A DNA stretch of 52,369 nucleotides from Pelatocladus maniniholoensis HA4357-MV3 (lineage in GTDB: Bacteria; Cyanobacteriota; Cyanobacteriia; Cyanobacteriales; Nostocaceae). Shown one piece after another: positions 44,918 to 52,369 of the stretch. The notes under the pieces were generated by a model. The model searched no databases. It saw only the letters and a program-made list of their open reading frames with translations, and had not been told where the DNA came from. The stretch spans positions 1 to 52,369 of the forward strand of contig JAHHHW010000106.1 in NCBI GenBank assembly GCA_019359115.1, read 5' to 3'. Positions within the stretch are counted from its first letter, which is position 1; each line of letters starts with the position of its first letter. Both the position numbers and the translations under genes were made by a program.

Positions 44918-46279
44918 CTAGACGCGGGCTGCTCTATTATTACTAACACTTTCCATATCTCGAGCTTTTTTACTCCGCCAGAACAATCGGATCGGAGTAC
45001 CCTTAAATCCTAATTGCTGCCGGAATTGTCGTTCGATATAGCGGCGGTAGTTATCGTTAAAACGTTTAGCATCATTGACAAACAATGCTATTGTAGGTGG
45101 CTGAGAGCTAACTTGCGTACCGTAATAAATTTTACCTTGTTTGCCACTGCGGCTGACTGATGGTGAATGCCAGCGAACTGCTTCCTCTAGAACTTCGTTA
45201 ATCACCGAAGTGGTGACGCGGCGCTTGTGTTCATCGGCTGCTTGATTTACCAATTCCAAAATCTTCTCTACTCTTTGTCCAGTCAAAGCGCTGACAAAGA
45301 TAGTTTCTAACCACTCAGTAAAATGTAGCCTTTCTTGCAAATGTTTTTCGTAATCGTAAATGGTATAAGAGTCTTTGTCTACCGCGTCCCACTTATTAAC
45401 CACAACAACGCAGGCCCGGCCTTCTTCAATTACCCGTCCCGCTAACTTTTGGTCTTGTTCTGTAACACCATCAATAGCATCAATTACTAATAAAACTACA
45501 TCTGCACGACGAATCGCTTTAAAAGCACGATTAATACTAAAAAATTCCGGGCCGTATTCTACGTTTTTCTTTTTGCGAATTCCTGCGGTGTCGATTAAAA
45601 CATAGGTTTTGCCATCACGTTCGATTTTAGTATCAATTGCATCACGGGTAGTACCGGAAATTGGGCTAACAATTGCTCTCTTTTCACCAACAAAAGCATT
45701 AAGTAAGCTTGATTTCCCAACATTTGGACGTCCAATAATTGCGATTTTGATTTCATCAATATCTGGAATATCTTGGACTGGTTGTAAATAATTTACTAGT
45801 TCGTCTAGTAAATCTCCCGTACCGCTACCATGAATAGCAGAGACGGCGAAAGGTTCACCTAATCCTAAATTCCAAAATTCAGCAGCTTGGATTAAACCTT
45901 GTTCTGGAGATTCGCATTTATTTACAGCCAACAGCACAGGTACGGGTTGTTGTCGTAACCATGTAGCGATTTCTTCGTCAGCTGCTGTCGGTCCGGTCAG
46001 ACCATCAACTACAAAAATAGCCGCACTGGCTTCTGCAAGTGCAGCCATAGCCTGTTGGCGAATTAATGGCAAAAATTCGGTGTCATCATTAAAGACTAAA
46101 CCACCAGTATCGACAACCATAAATTCGCGATCGCGCCAAAAAGCACTCAAGTATGTGCGATCGCGTGTTACTCCTGGTTGATCATAAACAATAGCAGATT
46201 GCTCTCCCGCCAAACGATTGACAAAAGTCGATTTGCCCACATTTGGGCGACCAATAATAGCTACGATAGGAAGTCTCAT
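44918..46279 (-). CDS. der: Ribosome-associated GTPase Der (EngA)
   Basis: This double GTPase has 453 residues and is required for 50S subunit maturation. The first G domain has [13 protein letters not shown] and NKCE; the second has [17 protein letters not shown] and NKWD. A KH-like C-terminal domain (about 350-440) ends with a basic tail. All motifs are intact. The ATG gives [13 protein letters not shown]. It is upstream of cbiQ, with a 171-base gap full of 'tagacacggagtgcctac' type repeats. Confidence 0.97.
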   Translation of the reverse strand: MRLPIVAIIGRPNVGKSTFVNRLAGEQSAIVYDQPGVTRDRTYLSAFWRDREFMVVDTGGLVFNDDTEFLPLIRQQAMAALAEASAAIFVVDGLTGPTAADEEIATWLRQQPVPVLLAVNKCESPEQGLIQAAEFWNLGLGEPFAVSAIHGSGTGDLLDELVNYLQPVQDIPDIDEIKIAIIGRPNVGKSSLLNAFVGEKRAIVSPISGTTRDAIDTKIERDGKTYVLIDTAGIRKKKNVEYGPEFFSINRAFKAIRRADVVLLVIDAIDGVTEQDQKLAGRVIEEGRACVVVVNKWDAVDKDSYTIYDYEKHLQERLHFTEWLETIFVSALTGQRVEKILELVNQAADEHKRRVTTSVINEVLEEAVRWHSPSVSRSGKQGKIYYGTQVSSQPPTIALFVNDAKRFNDNYRRYIERQFRQQLGFKGTPIRLFWRSKKARDMESVSNNRAARV

Positions 46280-46471
46280 AATGTCGATGCAGAATACTGC
46301 AAATCTTTATTGTAGCGATTAGAGCTGTTCTTTTTATCTGTTTACCATTTAATTTAGTAGTAAGTCCTGTTAGCTTTCCTTGCTCAGAATTTAGTTCAGC
46401 TAAGAATCTTCAATTAAAATTCAAAAGTAATCAAGAATCTATAAACAATAAACTATATTTTTGATAATTCA

Positions 46472-47248
46472 ATGCCGTTCACCAAAAAAATTTTTCGTGT
46501 TGATGACCTGAATGTGCAAATTTATAACTGTGAAGCTGAATTAGGCGAGAATGTAGCAGAAATTGCACGTGATTATTTACAGGAAGTTTTACAAAAAAAT
46601 GGTCATGCTGCTGTATTGCTAGCTACAGGTAATTCTCAGATAAGATTTCTTGATACATTGATAGCATTGGGTGGTATAGATTGGTCGCAGGTTACTTGTT
46701 TCCATTTGGATGAATACTTAGGAATTTCTGCTGGTCATCTTGCTAGTTTTCGACGCTATCTACGGGAACATTTTCACAAACGAGTCAACCTGAAAGAATT
46801 TCACTATATCGAAGGTGATGCTTTAGAACCTTTAGTTGAATGCGATCGCTACAGCAAATTATTGCAAGCACAACCAATCGATTTATGTTGTTTGGGTGTG
46901 GGAGAAAACGGACACATCGCTTTCAACGATCCATCTGTGGCTAATTTCCAAGATGCTTACAGTGTGAAATTAGTGAAATTAGATCAAGCGAATCACAAAC
47001 AGCAAGTTAAGCAAGGCCATTTTCCGAATTTAGAAGCTGTACCAAAATATGCTTTTACTGTTACGATTCCCTTGATTTGTTCTGCCAAAAAAATTCTCTG
47101 TCTTGCACCAGGATCACACAAAGCTAAAATAGTGCAACAGATGTTACAAGAAAATATTAGTACAGATTGTCCTGCTTCTATTCTTCGCAAATATTCTCAA
47201 GCAACATTGTTTTTGAATCAAGATTCTGGTTCATTGGTTAGCAGTTAA
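46472..47248 (+). CDS. nagB: Glucosamine-6-phosphate deaminase
   Basis: The 258-residue enzyme converts glucosamine-6-phosphate to fructose-6-phosphate and ammonia. Motifs are LATGNSQIRFLD, CFHLDEYLGI (catalytic Asp of the NagB family) and CLGVGENGHIAFNDP (His and Glu catalytic residues, about 143-148). The length is close to the family norm. 6-Phosphogluconolactonase is a relative, but the HLDEYLG and GxGENGHIAFNDP motifs favour NagB. The ATG gives MPFTKKIFRV. Confidence 0.92.
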   Translation: MPFTKKIFRVDDLNVQIYNCEAELGENVAEIARDYLQEVLQKNGHAAVLLATGNSQIRFLDTLIALGGIDWSQVTCFHLDEYLGISAGHLASFRRYLREHFHKRVNLKEFHYIEGDALEPLVECDRYSKLLQAQPIDLCCLGVGENGHIAFNDPSVANFQDAYSVKLVKLDQANHKQQVKQGHFPNLEAVPKYAFTVTIPLICSAKKILCLAPGSHKAKIVQQMLQENISTDCPASILRKYSQATLFLNQDSGSLVSS

Positions 47249-47436
47249 GTAAATCGGCACAAATAAAGCTAACTCGTTGAGGTCGTCATTTGTTATACTC
47301 TACGAAAAGCCGAAGAAGGCGCGTCTATTTTATTGGTCATTAGTAAGGGTTTTAGGCTTGTTTACTTTTCGTAACATGCTTAGGTTTATTCCCGCCAACT
47401 TACTTAGTTAAGAACAGGGAAACAAATTTCCGGCGA

Positions 47437-47470
47437 TTTACCAGACATGCTGTTTGTCACGTCTGGTAAA
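47437..47470. repeat. Hairpin between nagB and the peroxidase-like gene
   Basis: A perfect 10-bp stem tttaccagac/gtctggtaaa with a 14-base loop. It has no T-tract in the correct place for either converging gene, so it may be a repeat or a weak terminator. The gap of 251 bases between the two genes holds nothing else. Confidence 0.5.
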
Positions 47471-47499
47471 AAAATCCATTGAAATTGGTTTAGATCAAT

Positions 47500-49572
47500 T
47501 TAAAATCGACTAGGATCATCATCCAGTGCTAACAAGAAGTTAATTAAGTCAGTTTGCTTGTTGCGAGTCACATAGAATTCATGACCAGTACCATCAAGAT
47601 TACTCCTTACCAAAGCAGGATTAGCTTTGTTTGTTGCTATAACTTGGGTGCGAAGTTCCTCATCTAGCAAGGCGCGTAAGCTACTAGCAGGATCGGCGGG
47701 AATGCTTTGACTGAGAGTTCCAGTCAATCCCAAGCCAGAGGGGTCAACTATACTAAAGCTACCATCTGAGTTAATTTGCAAACTTCCTGCTCGTACTGCT
47801 GCACCACCATCATGCAAATATGGTGCGCTCAAGTAAAGACCCCTTAAAGAAGTAGTTTTGTAACCTCCATCCGGCAATATACCTGTGGGTAAAGTTGTAG
47901 AGTTAACAGAAATACCGTCTGTTGGTACATCCAGTACTGTAGCATCGACAGGTACAGGTACAGGTGTATCGAAGCTGTATATTTTTGGTGCTACTAACAA
48001 ATTATTGAGCTTGAGGCGAGACTTACCACGTTCTGGATTAGTACCAATTTCACTGACTGGATGAATTTTGTTGTCAGTAAAGAAAGGTGGAATATGGCAA
48101 GTTGCACATCCGGCTTCCTGAAAGATTTTTGCCCCCCGCACGACAGAATCGCTTCTGAGTGCTTGCCAATTTTCGCGAGTGCGGTTAGCAGGTGGTAGTA
48201 AGTTATTTTGGAATACTGACATGGCATTGTTAGCAAATAAGAACTTACCACTAGCGATATCATCTGGCTTGTCAGTGTTGGGGCTAAAAACCAAACCATT
48301 ATATGTAAATAAACTAGGGTTCAAATCTGGGTAAGTACCTGTTCCAGGTGCAGGAATTTGATCTTCTAATTCCGCTTGGGTAAGATCTGGTGCAACCTGA
48401 CGTAGCCACTCCGAAGGTTTAACTGGTTTTCCCAGTGGTAAACGCAAACGTGGATCGGCAGCATTTTGGAGAAATGCACCAATGTAGACTTCTGAGTCTA
48501 TACCAAGGGTTTTTTGACTTAGTTGTGCAGCTGCTAACAGATTCACTTCTGAAGAATGCACACCATTGTTGAAAGCACTAAGTCCAGCAAACGGCCCAAC
48601 AGCAAACTGACCATCAGAAGAATAAGGATGTGTCTGAAAAGTAAAGATACTGGGAATTTGAGTAGTATTATCAATGCCATCCGGTGAACTCTCGAAGTGA
48701 CCAAAAGGCACATCTAACACAGCATCATCAAAGGCTTGCTCAAATTTATCAGAATCAGGCAATTTGATCAATTTACCTTCGCTATCAATAATTGTCTTGC
48801 CTTTACCTTGGTATTGTGGATCTAGGGGATTAAAGTTTAACCTGGCAAACCCAGCAGCAGAATTTGGTGCTAAAGCAATCAAAAAGGGAATAGCAAGTTC
48901 ACCATTGGGTATCCCTGCTAGGCGTTTACCTTGATCAGAAACAACAGCGTGACAGACTGCACAGGTAATATCGCCGTTTTCTTTGATTCCCAAAGGGAAA
49001 AACGTTCCTCTTTCCACTTTAAAACCTGTGTTAAGCACAGTTCCTTTGGGAAAAGTCCGACTACCCAGTGTTATTTCTTTTTGCAGGGTAATTTGTAAGT
49101 TGTTGGTTGACTGTCCACGTAATTGTGCGATCGCTGTAGTTAATTCTGGCAAGATGCGAAATAAGCCTTGTCTAAAACCAAACACATCTTGCAAACCGAA
49201 ATTATCACCTATTTTCCGGTTAAAAAATATATCCTCGCCTTTGTCAATTAATTCTTGCGTAATTTCGACTGCTCCTATTTTTTGATAGGAAATTGGATCA
49301 CTCGGATCAAGTTCTTTTTCTTGTACCAACTTTGCTGCATCTTCAGGACTCAGGAGTTTACCGAAGTAGTCATAATAGCCAAGTGGTTGAGTGGATGCAG
49401 CTTGTAAAAGACTAATTTTGGCTAGGCTTGGCTGACCTGCCATCAACCAATTAGATAGCAGAATGCCAGAAAAACTAATGATAAAAACGAATACCAAAAA
49501 GAAAATTCGAGCCTTAAATGCAAAAAATCCCCTAAATCCACTTTGTTTAGGGACTGTTTTTTTATTTTTCAT
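47500..49572 (-). CDS. Di-heme cytochrome c peroxidase-like exported protein
   Basis: The 690-residue protein has a hydrophobic N-terminal segment (about 18-38), a probable uncleaved or cleaved signal. It carries two c-type heme motifs: CAVCH (about 203-207) and CATCH (about 488-492). KSRLKLNNLL and the loop YKTTSLRGLYLSAPYLHDGG, with a possible distal His, resemble the MauG/CcpA group. It is larger than standard di-heme peroxidases (about 340 residues). The first heme lies in an extended N-terminal half. I place the start at the ATG at 49572 (MKNKKTVP); the longest frame begins with a TTG at 49614. The function is likely peroxide or other periplasmic redox chemistry, unproven. Confidence 0.82.
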   Translation of the reverse strand: MKNKKTVPKQSGFRGFFAFKARIFFLVFVFIISFSGILLSNWLMAGQPSLAKISLLQAASTQPLGYYDYFGKLLSPEDAAKLVQEKELDPSDPISYQKIGAVEITQELIDKGEDIFFNRKIGDNFGLQDVFGFRQGLFRILPELTTAIAQLRGQSTNNLQITLQKEITLGSRTFPKGTVLNTGFKVERGTFFPLGIKENGDITCAVCHAVVSDQGKRLAGIPNGELAIPFLIALAPNSAAGFARLNFNPLDPQYQGKGKTIIDSEGKLIKLPDSDKFEQAFDDAVLDVPFGHFESSPDGIDNTTQIPSIFTFQTHPYSSDGQFAVGPFAGLSAFNNGVHSSEVNLLAAAQLSQKTLGIDSEVYIGAFLQNAADPRLRLPLGKPVKPSEWLRQVAPDLTQAELEDQIPAPGTGTYPDLNPSLFTYNGLVFSPNTDKPDDIASGKFLFANNAMSVFQNNLLPPANRTRENWQALRSDSVVRGAKIFQEAGCATCHIPPFFTDNKIHPVSEIGTNPERGKSRLKLNNLLVAPKIYSFDTPVPVPVDATVLDVPTDGISVNSTTLPTGILPDGGYKTTSLRGLYLSAPYLHDGGAAVRAGSLQINSDGSFSIVDPSGLGLTGTLSQSIPADPASSLRALLDEELRTQVIATNKANPALVRSNLDGTGHEFYVTRNKQTDLINFLLALDDDPSRF

Positions 49573-49614
49573 AGTTATTGGCTTTTGATTTATGTAGTTA
49601 GGTAAAGCGTGCAA

Positions 49615-50013
49615 ATACGTATATGCACAGTAACAAAAGGTTTTTTGTGATGGAGTATTATACTTTTATATTTCAGTATTTACTGAACAATAAACAGATT
49701 TTGCAACTCAAATTAATATTGTGAAAATACTTGAAATATTTTATGCAATGTTTACTACATGAAGTATGTAGAGACGTATCATAGTCAGCTTATACCGTTT
49801 CACAAAAACGTAGAGGTGTATGACTGTATGTCCCTACCCATGTGTTTGTATCATTAAAAAAGTGAAATGGTATTAACCAAAATTCTCAAGATAGTTAAAA
49901 ATTAAACGTATAAAAATTATTTTATGTATATTCTTAATCTATTCTTTACCTCTAGTTAGAGTGACTGCCTATATTCTGAATAACGGCAAATACTCTCAAT
50001 TTTTATAAAAATT
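49615..50013. other. 399-bp intergenic region with an inverted repeat
   Basis: AT-rich DNA between two divergent genes. The only structure noted is an imperfect inverted repeat, ataccgtttcac (49792-49803) and gtgaaatggtat (49862-49873). A 'tgtagagacgta' word lies near it. The repeat pair resembles dispersed intergenic repeats of Nostocales. No gene is visible. Confidence 0.5.
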
Positions 50014-50736
50014 ATGGATCTCAAAGATAAAGTTGCGATCGTGACTGGGGCTAGCAGTGGTATCGGTACAGCCATAGCTCATAATTTAGATGAAGCTGGA
50101 ATGAAGCTGGTTTTAACAGGGCGATCGCAACAAAAACTGTCTGAACTTGCAAATCAACTTAAAAATGCCACCATTGTTCCAAGTGAAATTACTGAGCCTG
50201 CTTTACCACAACGTCTTCTTGATACTGCACTGTCAGAGTTTGGGTCTTTGGATGTCATCATTAACAATGCAGGTGTGATGCACATGATGTCAATTGAAGA
50301 AGCCGACATCGAAGCGTTGTGCAACATGATCCGCGTCAATTATGAGGCTGTGGTGAGAATGTGTTACACAGTCTTGCCTTATTTTAAAAAGCAAAAAAGT
50401 GGCTTTATCATCAATATGTCGAGTATATCGGGATTAAAAACTACACCGATGATCGGTGTTTATGATGGTACTAAACATGCTGTGGAAGCTTTTACAGATT
50501 CCTTACGGATGGAATTAGCTGGTTCTGGTGTTGGGATTGCGACTATAGAACCTGGCGCAGTCGCAACAAATCTTTATGATTCTTGGCGTGAAAGTGGTAA
50601 GCAAGGCTACGACGAAATAGTCTCACAGCCACTACAAGCTGATGATGTTGCCCGTTGTGTACGTTTTATTTTAGAACAACCTGCTTCTGTAATTGTGCCT
50701 CGCCTGTTTGTAGTTCCAGCCGCATCGCCTGTTTAA
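50014..50736 (+). CDS. Short-chain dehydrogenase/reductase
   Basis: This classical SDR has 240 residues: the NAD(P)-binding TGASSGIG (about 11-18), NNAGVMH (about 84-90), the catalytic Ser in INMSSISG (about 131), and YDGTKHA (catalytic Tyr and Lys, about 149-153). After that PGAVATNLYDS is the typical lid. The Arg in TGRSQQK (about 37) hints at NADP preference. The substrate is unknown. The ATG gives MDLKDKVAIVTG. A hairpin follows the stop. Confidence 0.9.
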   Translation: MDLKDKVAIVTGASSGIGTAIAHNLDEAGMKLVLTGRSQQKLSELANQLKNATIVPSEITEPALPQRLLDTALSEFGSLDVIINNAGVMHMMSIEEADIEALCNMIRVNYEAVVRMCYTVLPYFKKQKSGFIINMSSISGLKTTPMIGVYDGTKHAVEAFTDSLRMELAGSGVGIATIEPGAVATNLYDSWRESGKQGYDEIVSQPLQADDVARCVRFILEQPASVIVPRLFVVPAASPV

Positions 50737-50751
50737 CAAATTTTGATCACT

Positions 50752-50776
50752 TCCCTCTTTACTTAGCAAAGAGGGA
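50752..50776 (+). terminator. Hairpin after the SDR gene
   Basis: The stem tccctcttt/aaagaggga closes on a seven-base loop 15 bases after the SDR stop. The following gttgttgtta is a weak T-tract. It is probably the SDR terminator. Confidence 0.6.
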
Positions 50777-51042
50777 GTTGTTGTTACTGTATAAAATTTG
50801 CCATAAGGTAATTGCGAAAACCCTTGAAATACTATTTACATAAAATAAAGCCGCATTGAGTCATTGCTATGACAACCAAACAAGCAATTTTTATAGTACG
50901 CCTTGTATACCTTTGTATAGCAGTGGAGAAAAAATAGTCGCGCTTGAGCAGAATAATTGGTAACAGTCACGTTCCGTTCTTAGGAAAGTGCGGGGTGGTG
51001 ACACCTCAATGTTAGCGACCCCATCGACTCTAACCAGCTGAG
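50777..51042. other. Short gene-free gap
   Basis: No gene or repeat is identified between the SDR hairpin and the end of the membrane protein. A minus-strand frame at 50891-51079 lies over the end of that gene and looks like a shadow. Confidence 0.5.
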
Positions 51043-52281
51043 TTAGCGCGATCGCGACCATAAACGAATCACAAGCCAAGTCAACGCGCTTGCTATCACC
51101 CCGGCAATGATACTGTATACCAGTGGGATGAAGATATTAAAACTAGGGTCATTGCGGAAGGTGGGCTTTAGCTCTTCCTTTAAACTCATAACAAGAGAAC
51201 CTGTAGCTAATCCTACACCGACAATGCCCACAGTATTTTGGAAGTTGCGATCGCGTTCAGCCTGGTCAACTTCAACGCGGCTACGAAGCGTATTAATTGA
51301 AATATCTAACCATTTAGAACTCATCTCCATATGCTCATAGTCTTTTGTTATTTGTAGCAAATATTTATCGGTCACTAAGTTACTAAATCCTTCTAAAAAA
51401 TTCAGTTCACTTTCTCCCTCTGCTTGTTTTACCATTCTCTCCAAGCGTTTTTTGTAATTACTTAAATTTATCTCTATCGTGCGACCTTGAAAATCGAGAT
51501 AGCTTAAGTTAATTGAATAAGGAGTTAGCGTATTCTGTACCTGAAACAAGGATTGCCGGACTTGTTTTAACTCAATATGGGAATTATCTTTTTGGCTAAG
51601 TTCAATAGCCTTTTGGATTGTAACTAAATAATTTTTAATATATTGTTTGATCAACCGACTTTGACCATATGCCCACAGGATTTTGTGGCGATAGCAAAAT
51701 AAGCGCATCCAATCAGGATAGAATCTGGCGGCTTTTTCGGCAGTGGCTTCATCTGGATAAAGAAGAATAATAATGTGCTGATTTTCTTGAATACTTTGAA
51801 TGTGAGTCGGAGATGCCATTCCTTCTTCAATTGTTAAATGATATCGCGAGAGTTCAAATATATATGCCCCTAGAATCTGCCCTTGTCCTTGCAGATTTTG
51901 TTTCCAATTTGAATCAGGCATTAACTCTTGATAGCAAGCTTTGGCAATATCTTCAGGTTTTTTTTCTGAGTTTTTGGGCAGTTGACCAGAAATCATCCAC
52001 GTTTGCCCAATTGTGGCAACTTCACCATTTAATCTTTGCGAAATTTCATGTTTGAGTGCTGCAAAGCATTTGGTTGGTTGTGCCTGAGTTTTATTGTTAA
52101 CTGAGCAGTCTAGTAGCAGTCCATAAGTATCACCGATCCGCACAGGATAGTAATAGCCCTCAAAGGGGTACTGGGTATCCCTACCTTCAAACTGTTTTAT
52201 TTTTGTCTTAGCTAGTAATTCGACATATTCGACCTCAAAGTCTCTATCAAAGAAGTCCGGGAGCGTGAGAACCCCTATCTT
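51043..52281 (-). pseudogene. Membrane-anchored cyanobacterial protein without a usable start codon (5' end probably lost)
   Basis: The frame is open from 52281 to 51043, about 412 codons. The N-terminal part (IGVLTLPDFFDRDF, then EYVELLAKTKIKQFEG and YPFEGYYYPVRIGDTYGLLLD) looks coding. However, no ATG, GTG or TTG occurs until a GTG at 52143, which would discard about 46 coding-like residues. A TAA lies at 52282-52284. The middle is helical (about residues 130-290 of the GTG-started frame), with a coiled-coil-like stretch. Two helices near the C-terminus (about 308-328 and 338-358) anchor it in a membrane. The rest is unassigned. Just upstream is DNA resembling an IS200/IS605-type end, so insertion may have removed the start. 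Translation from the GTG, or from an ATA, cannot be excluded. Confidence 0.55.
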
Positions 52282-52369
52282 TTAAGGAGGGGATGAAACG
52301 CGACTCGCACGGCTTTAGCCGTTTGTTTCTCTTTTTCTGGAAACTTCCTACAAAATAGAGTATAATTTT
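52250..52369 (+). mobile_element. Possible IS200/IS605-type element end, cut by the window
   Basis: From about 52270 the plus strand has a weak hairpin (cccct ... agggg), then cgcgactcgcacggctttagccg, which is a hairpin acggct-tt-agccgt at 52309-52322. 'tgtttctctttttctgg' and a TATAAT-like word (52361-52366) end the window. Such hairpin-rich borders without inverted termini are known for IS200/IS605 elements, whose tnpB would start just outside. It also lies exactly where the neighbouring gene loses its start. The assignment rests on resemblance only. Confidence 0.35.

Noticed and set aside
47437-47470. Rho-independent terminator for nagB or the peroxidase-like gene
   Set aside because: The stem is good, but no T-tract follows it in either direction, so it is listed only as a hairpin.
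50891-51079. 62-codon minus-strand frame
   Set aside because: It overlaps the end of the membrane protein in another frame and has no supporting signals.

Overview
The window looks like chromosomal DNA from a filamentous, probably heterocyst-forming cyanobacterium (Nostocales type). It has many copies of the HIP1 octamer GCGATCGC. It encodes cyanobacterial markers: hemL, a CPP1-like protein, a DUF2811 protein, 4-hydroxyphenylpyruvate dioxygenase, FtsH and orthocaspase-like proteins. Its intergenic spaces are filled with short tandem repeats and G/C-rich palindromes, and it carries a mycosporine-like amino acid (MAA) cluster. No rRNA, tRNA or CRISPR array was seen.

Layout. 0-4 kb: a truncated membrane glycosyltransferase at the left edge, then a secreted caspase-fold protein lacking both catalytic residues. 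4-9.7 kb (minus strand): sulfate adenylyltransferase, a divergent alanine racemase, a two-gene unit (conserved unknown plus lipoprotein) and a methyltransferase. 9.9-13.8 kb: a PMT-type glycosyltransferase, a striking 21-bp tandem repeat, and a B12-dependent radical SAM protein. 14.6-18.5 kb: a small double-glycine peptide gene facing ftsH, an aminodeoxychorismate lyase-like gene and a TPR-like membrane protein. 19.7-26.2 kb: the MAA operon, with mysA (demethyl-4-deoxygadusol synthase), mysB (O-methyltransferase), mysC (ATP-grasp ligase) and mysE (A-T-TE NRPS-like). The A domain reads as serine-specific, so shinorine is the expected product. A 1.1-kb gene-free leader precedes it and a decayed IS5-type transposase follows it.

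26.7-28.5 kb: an ExoD-like protein and an HMA_2-like protein. 28.8-33.5 kb: a Gld-type ABC export system (ATPase, permease, GldG-like, DUF4340). 33.7-38.9 kb: a broken HicB antitoxin, a MuiA/DUF4139 protein, hemL, chaB, hisIE and a DUF2811 protein, with three phased DnaA-box-like sites between the last two. 39.4-50.7 kb: an OmpR-type regulator, CPP1-like protein, HAD hydrolase, a small ORF overlapping hppD, a CbiQ/EcfT component next to der, nagB, a di-heme peroxidase-like protein and an SDR. At the right edge a membrane-anchored protein has no usable start codon, next to sequence resembling an IS200/IS605-type end.

Most genes are housekeeping. The accessory parts are the MAA cluster, the double-glycine peptide, the catalytically dead caspase homologue, the exporter operon and the repeat and IS debris. 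All functions are inferred from motifs and family knowledge by reading; no database search was run.
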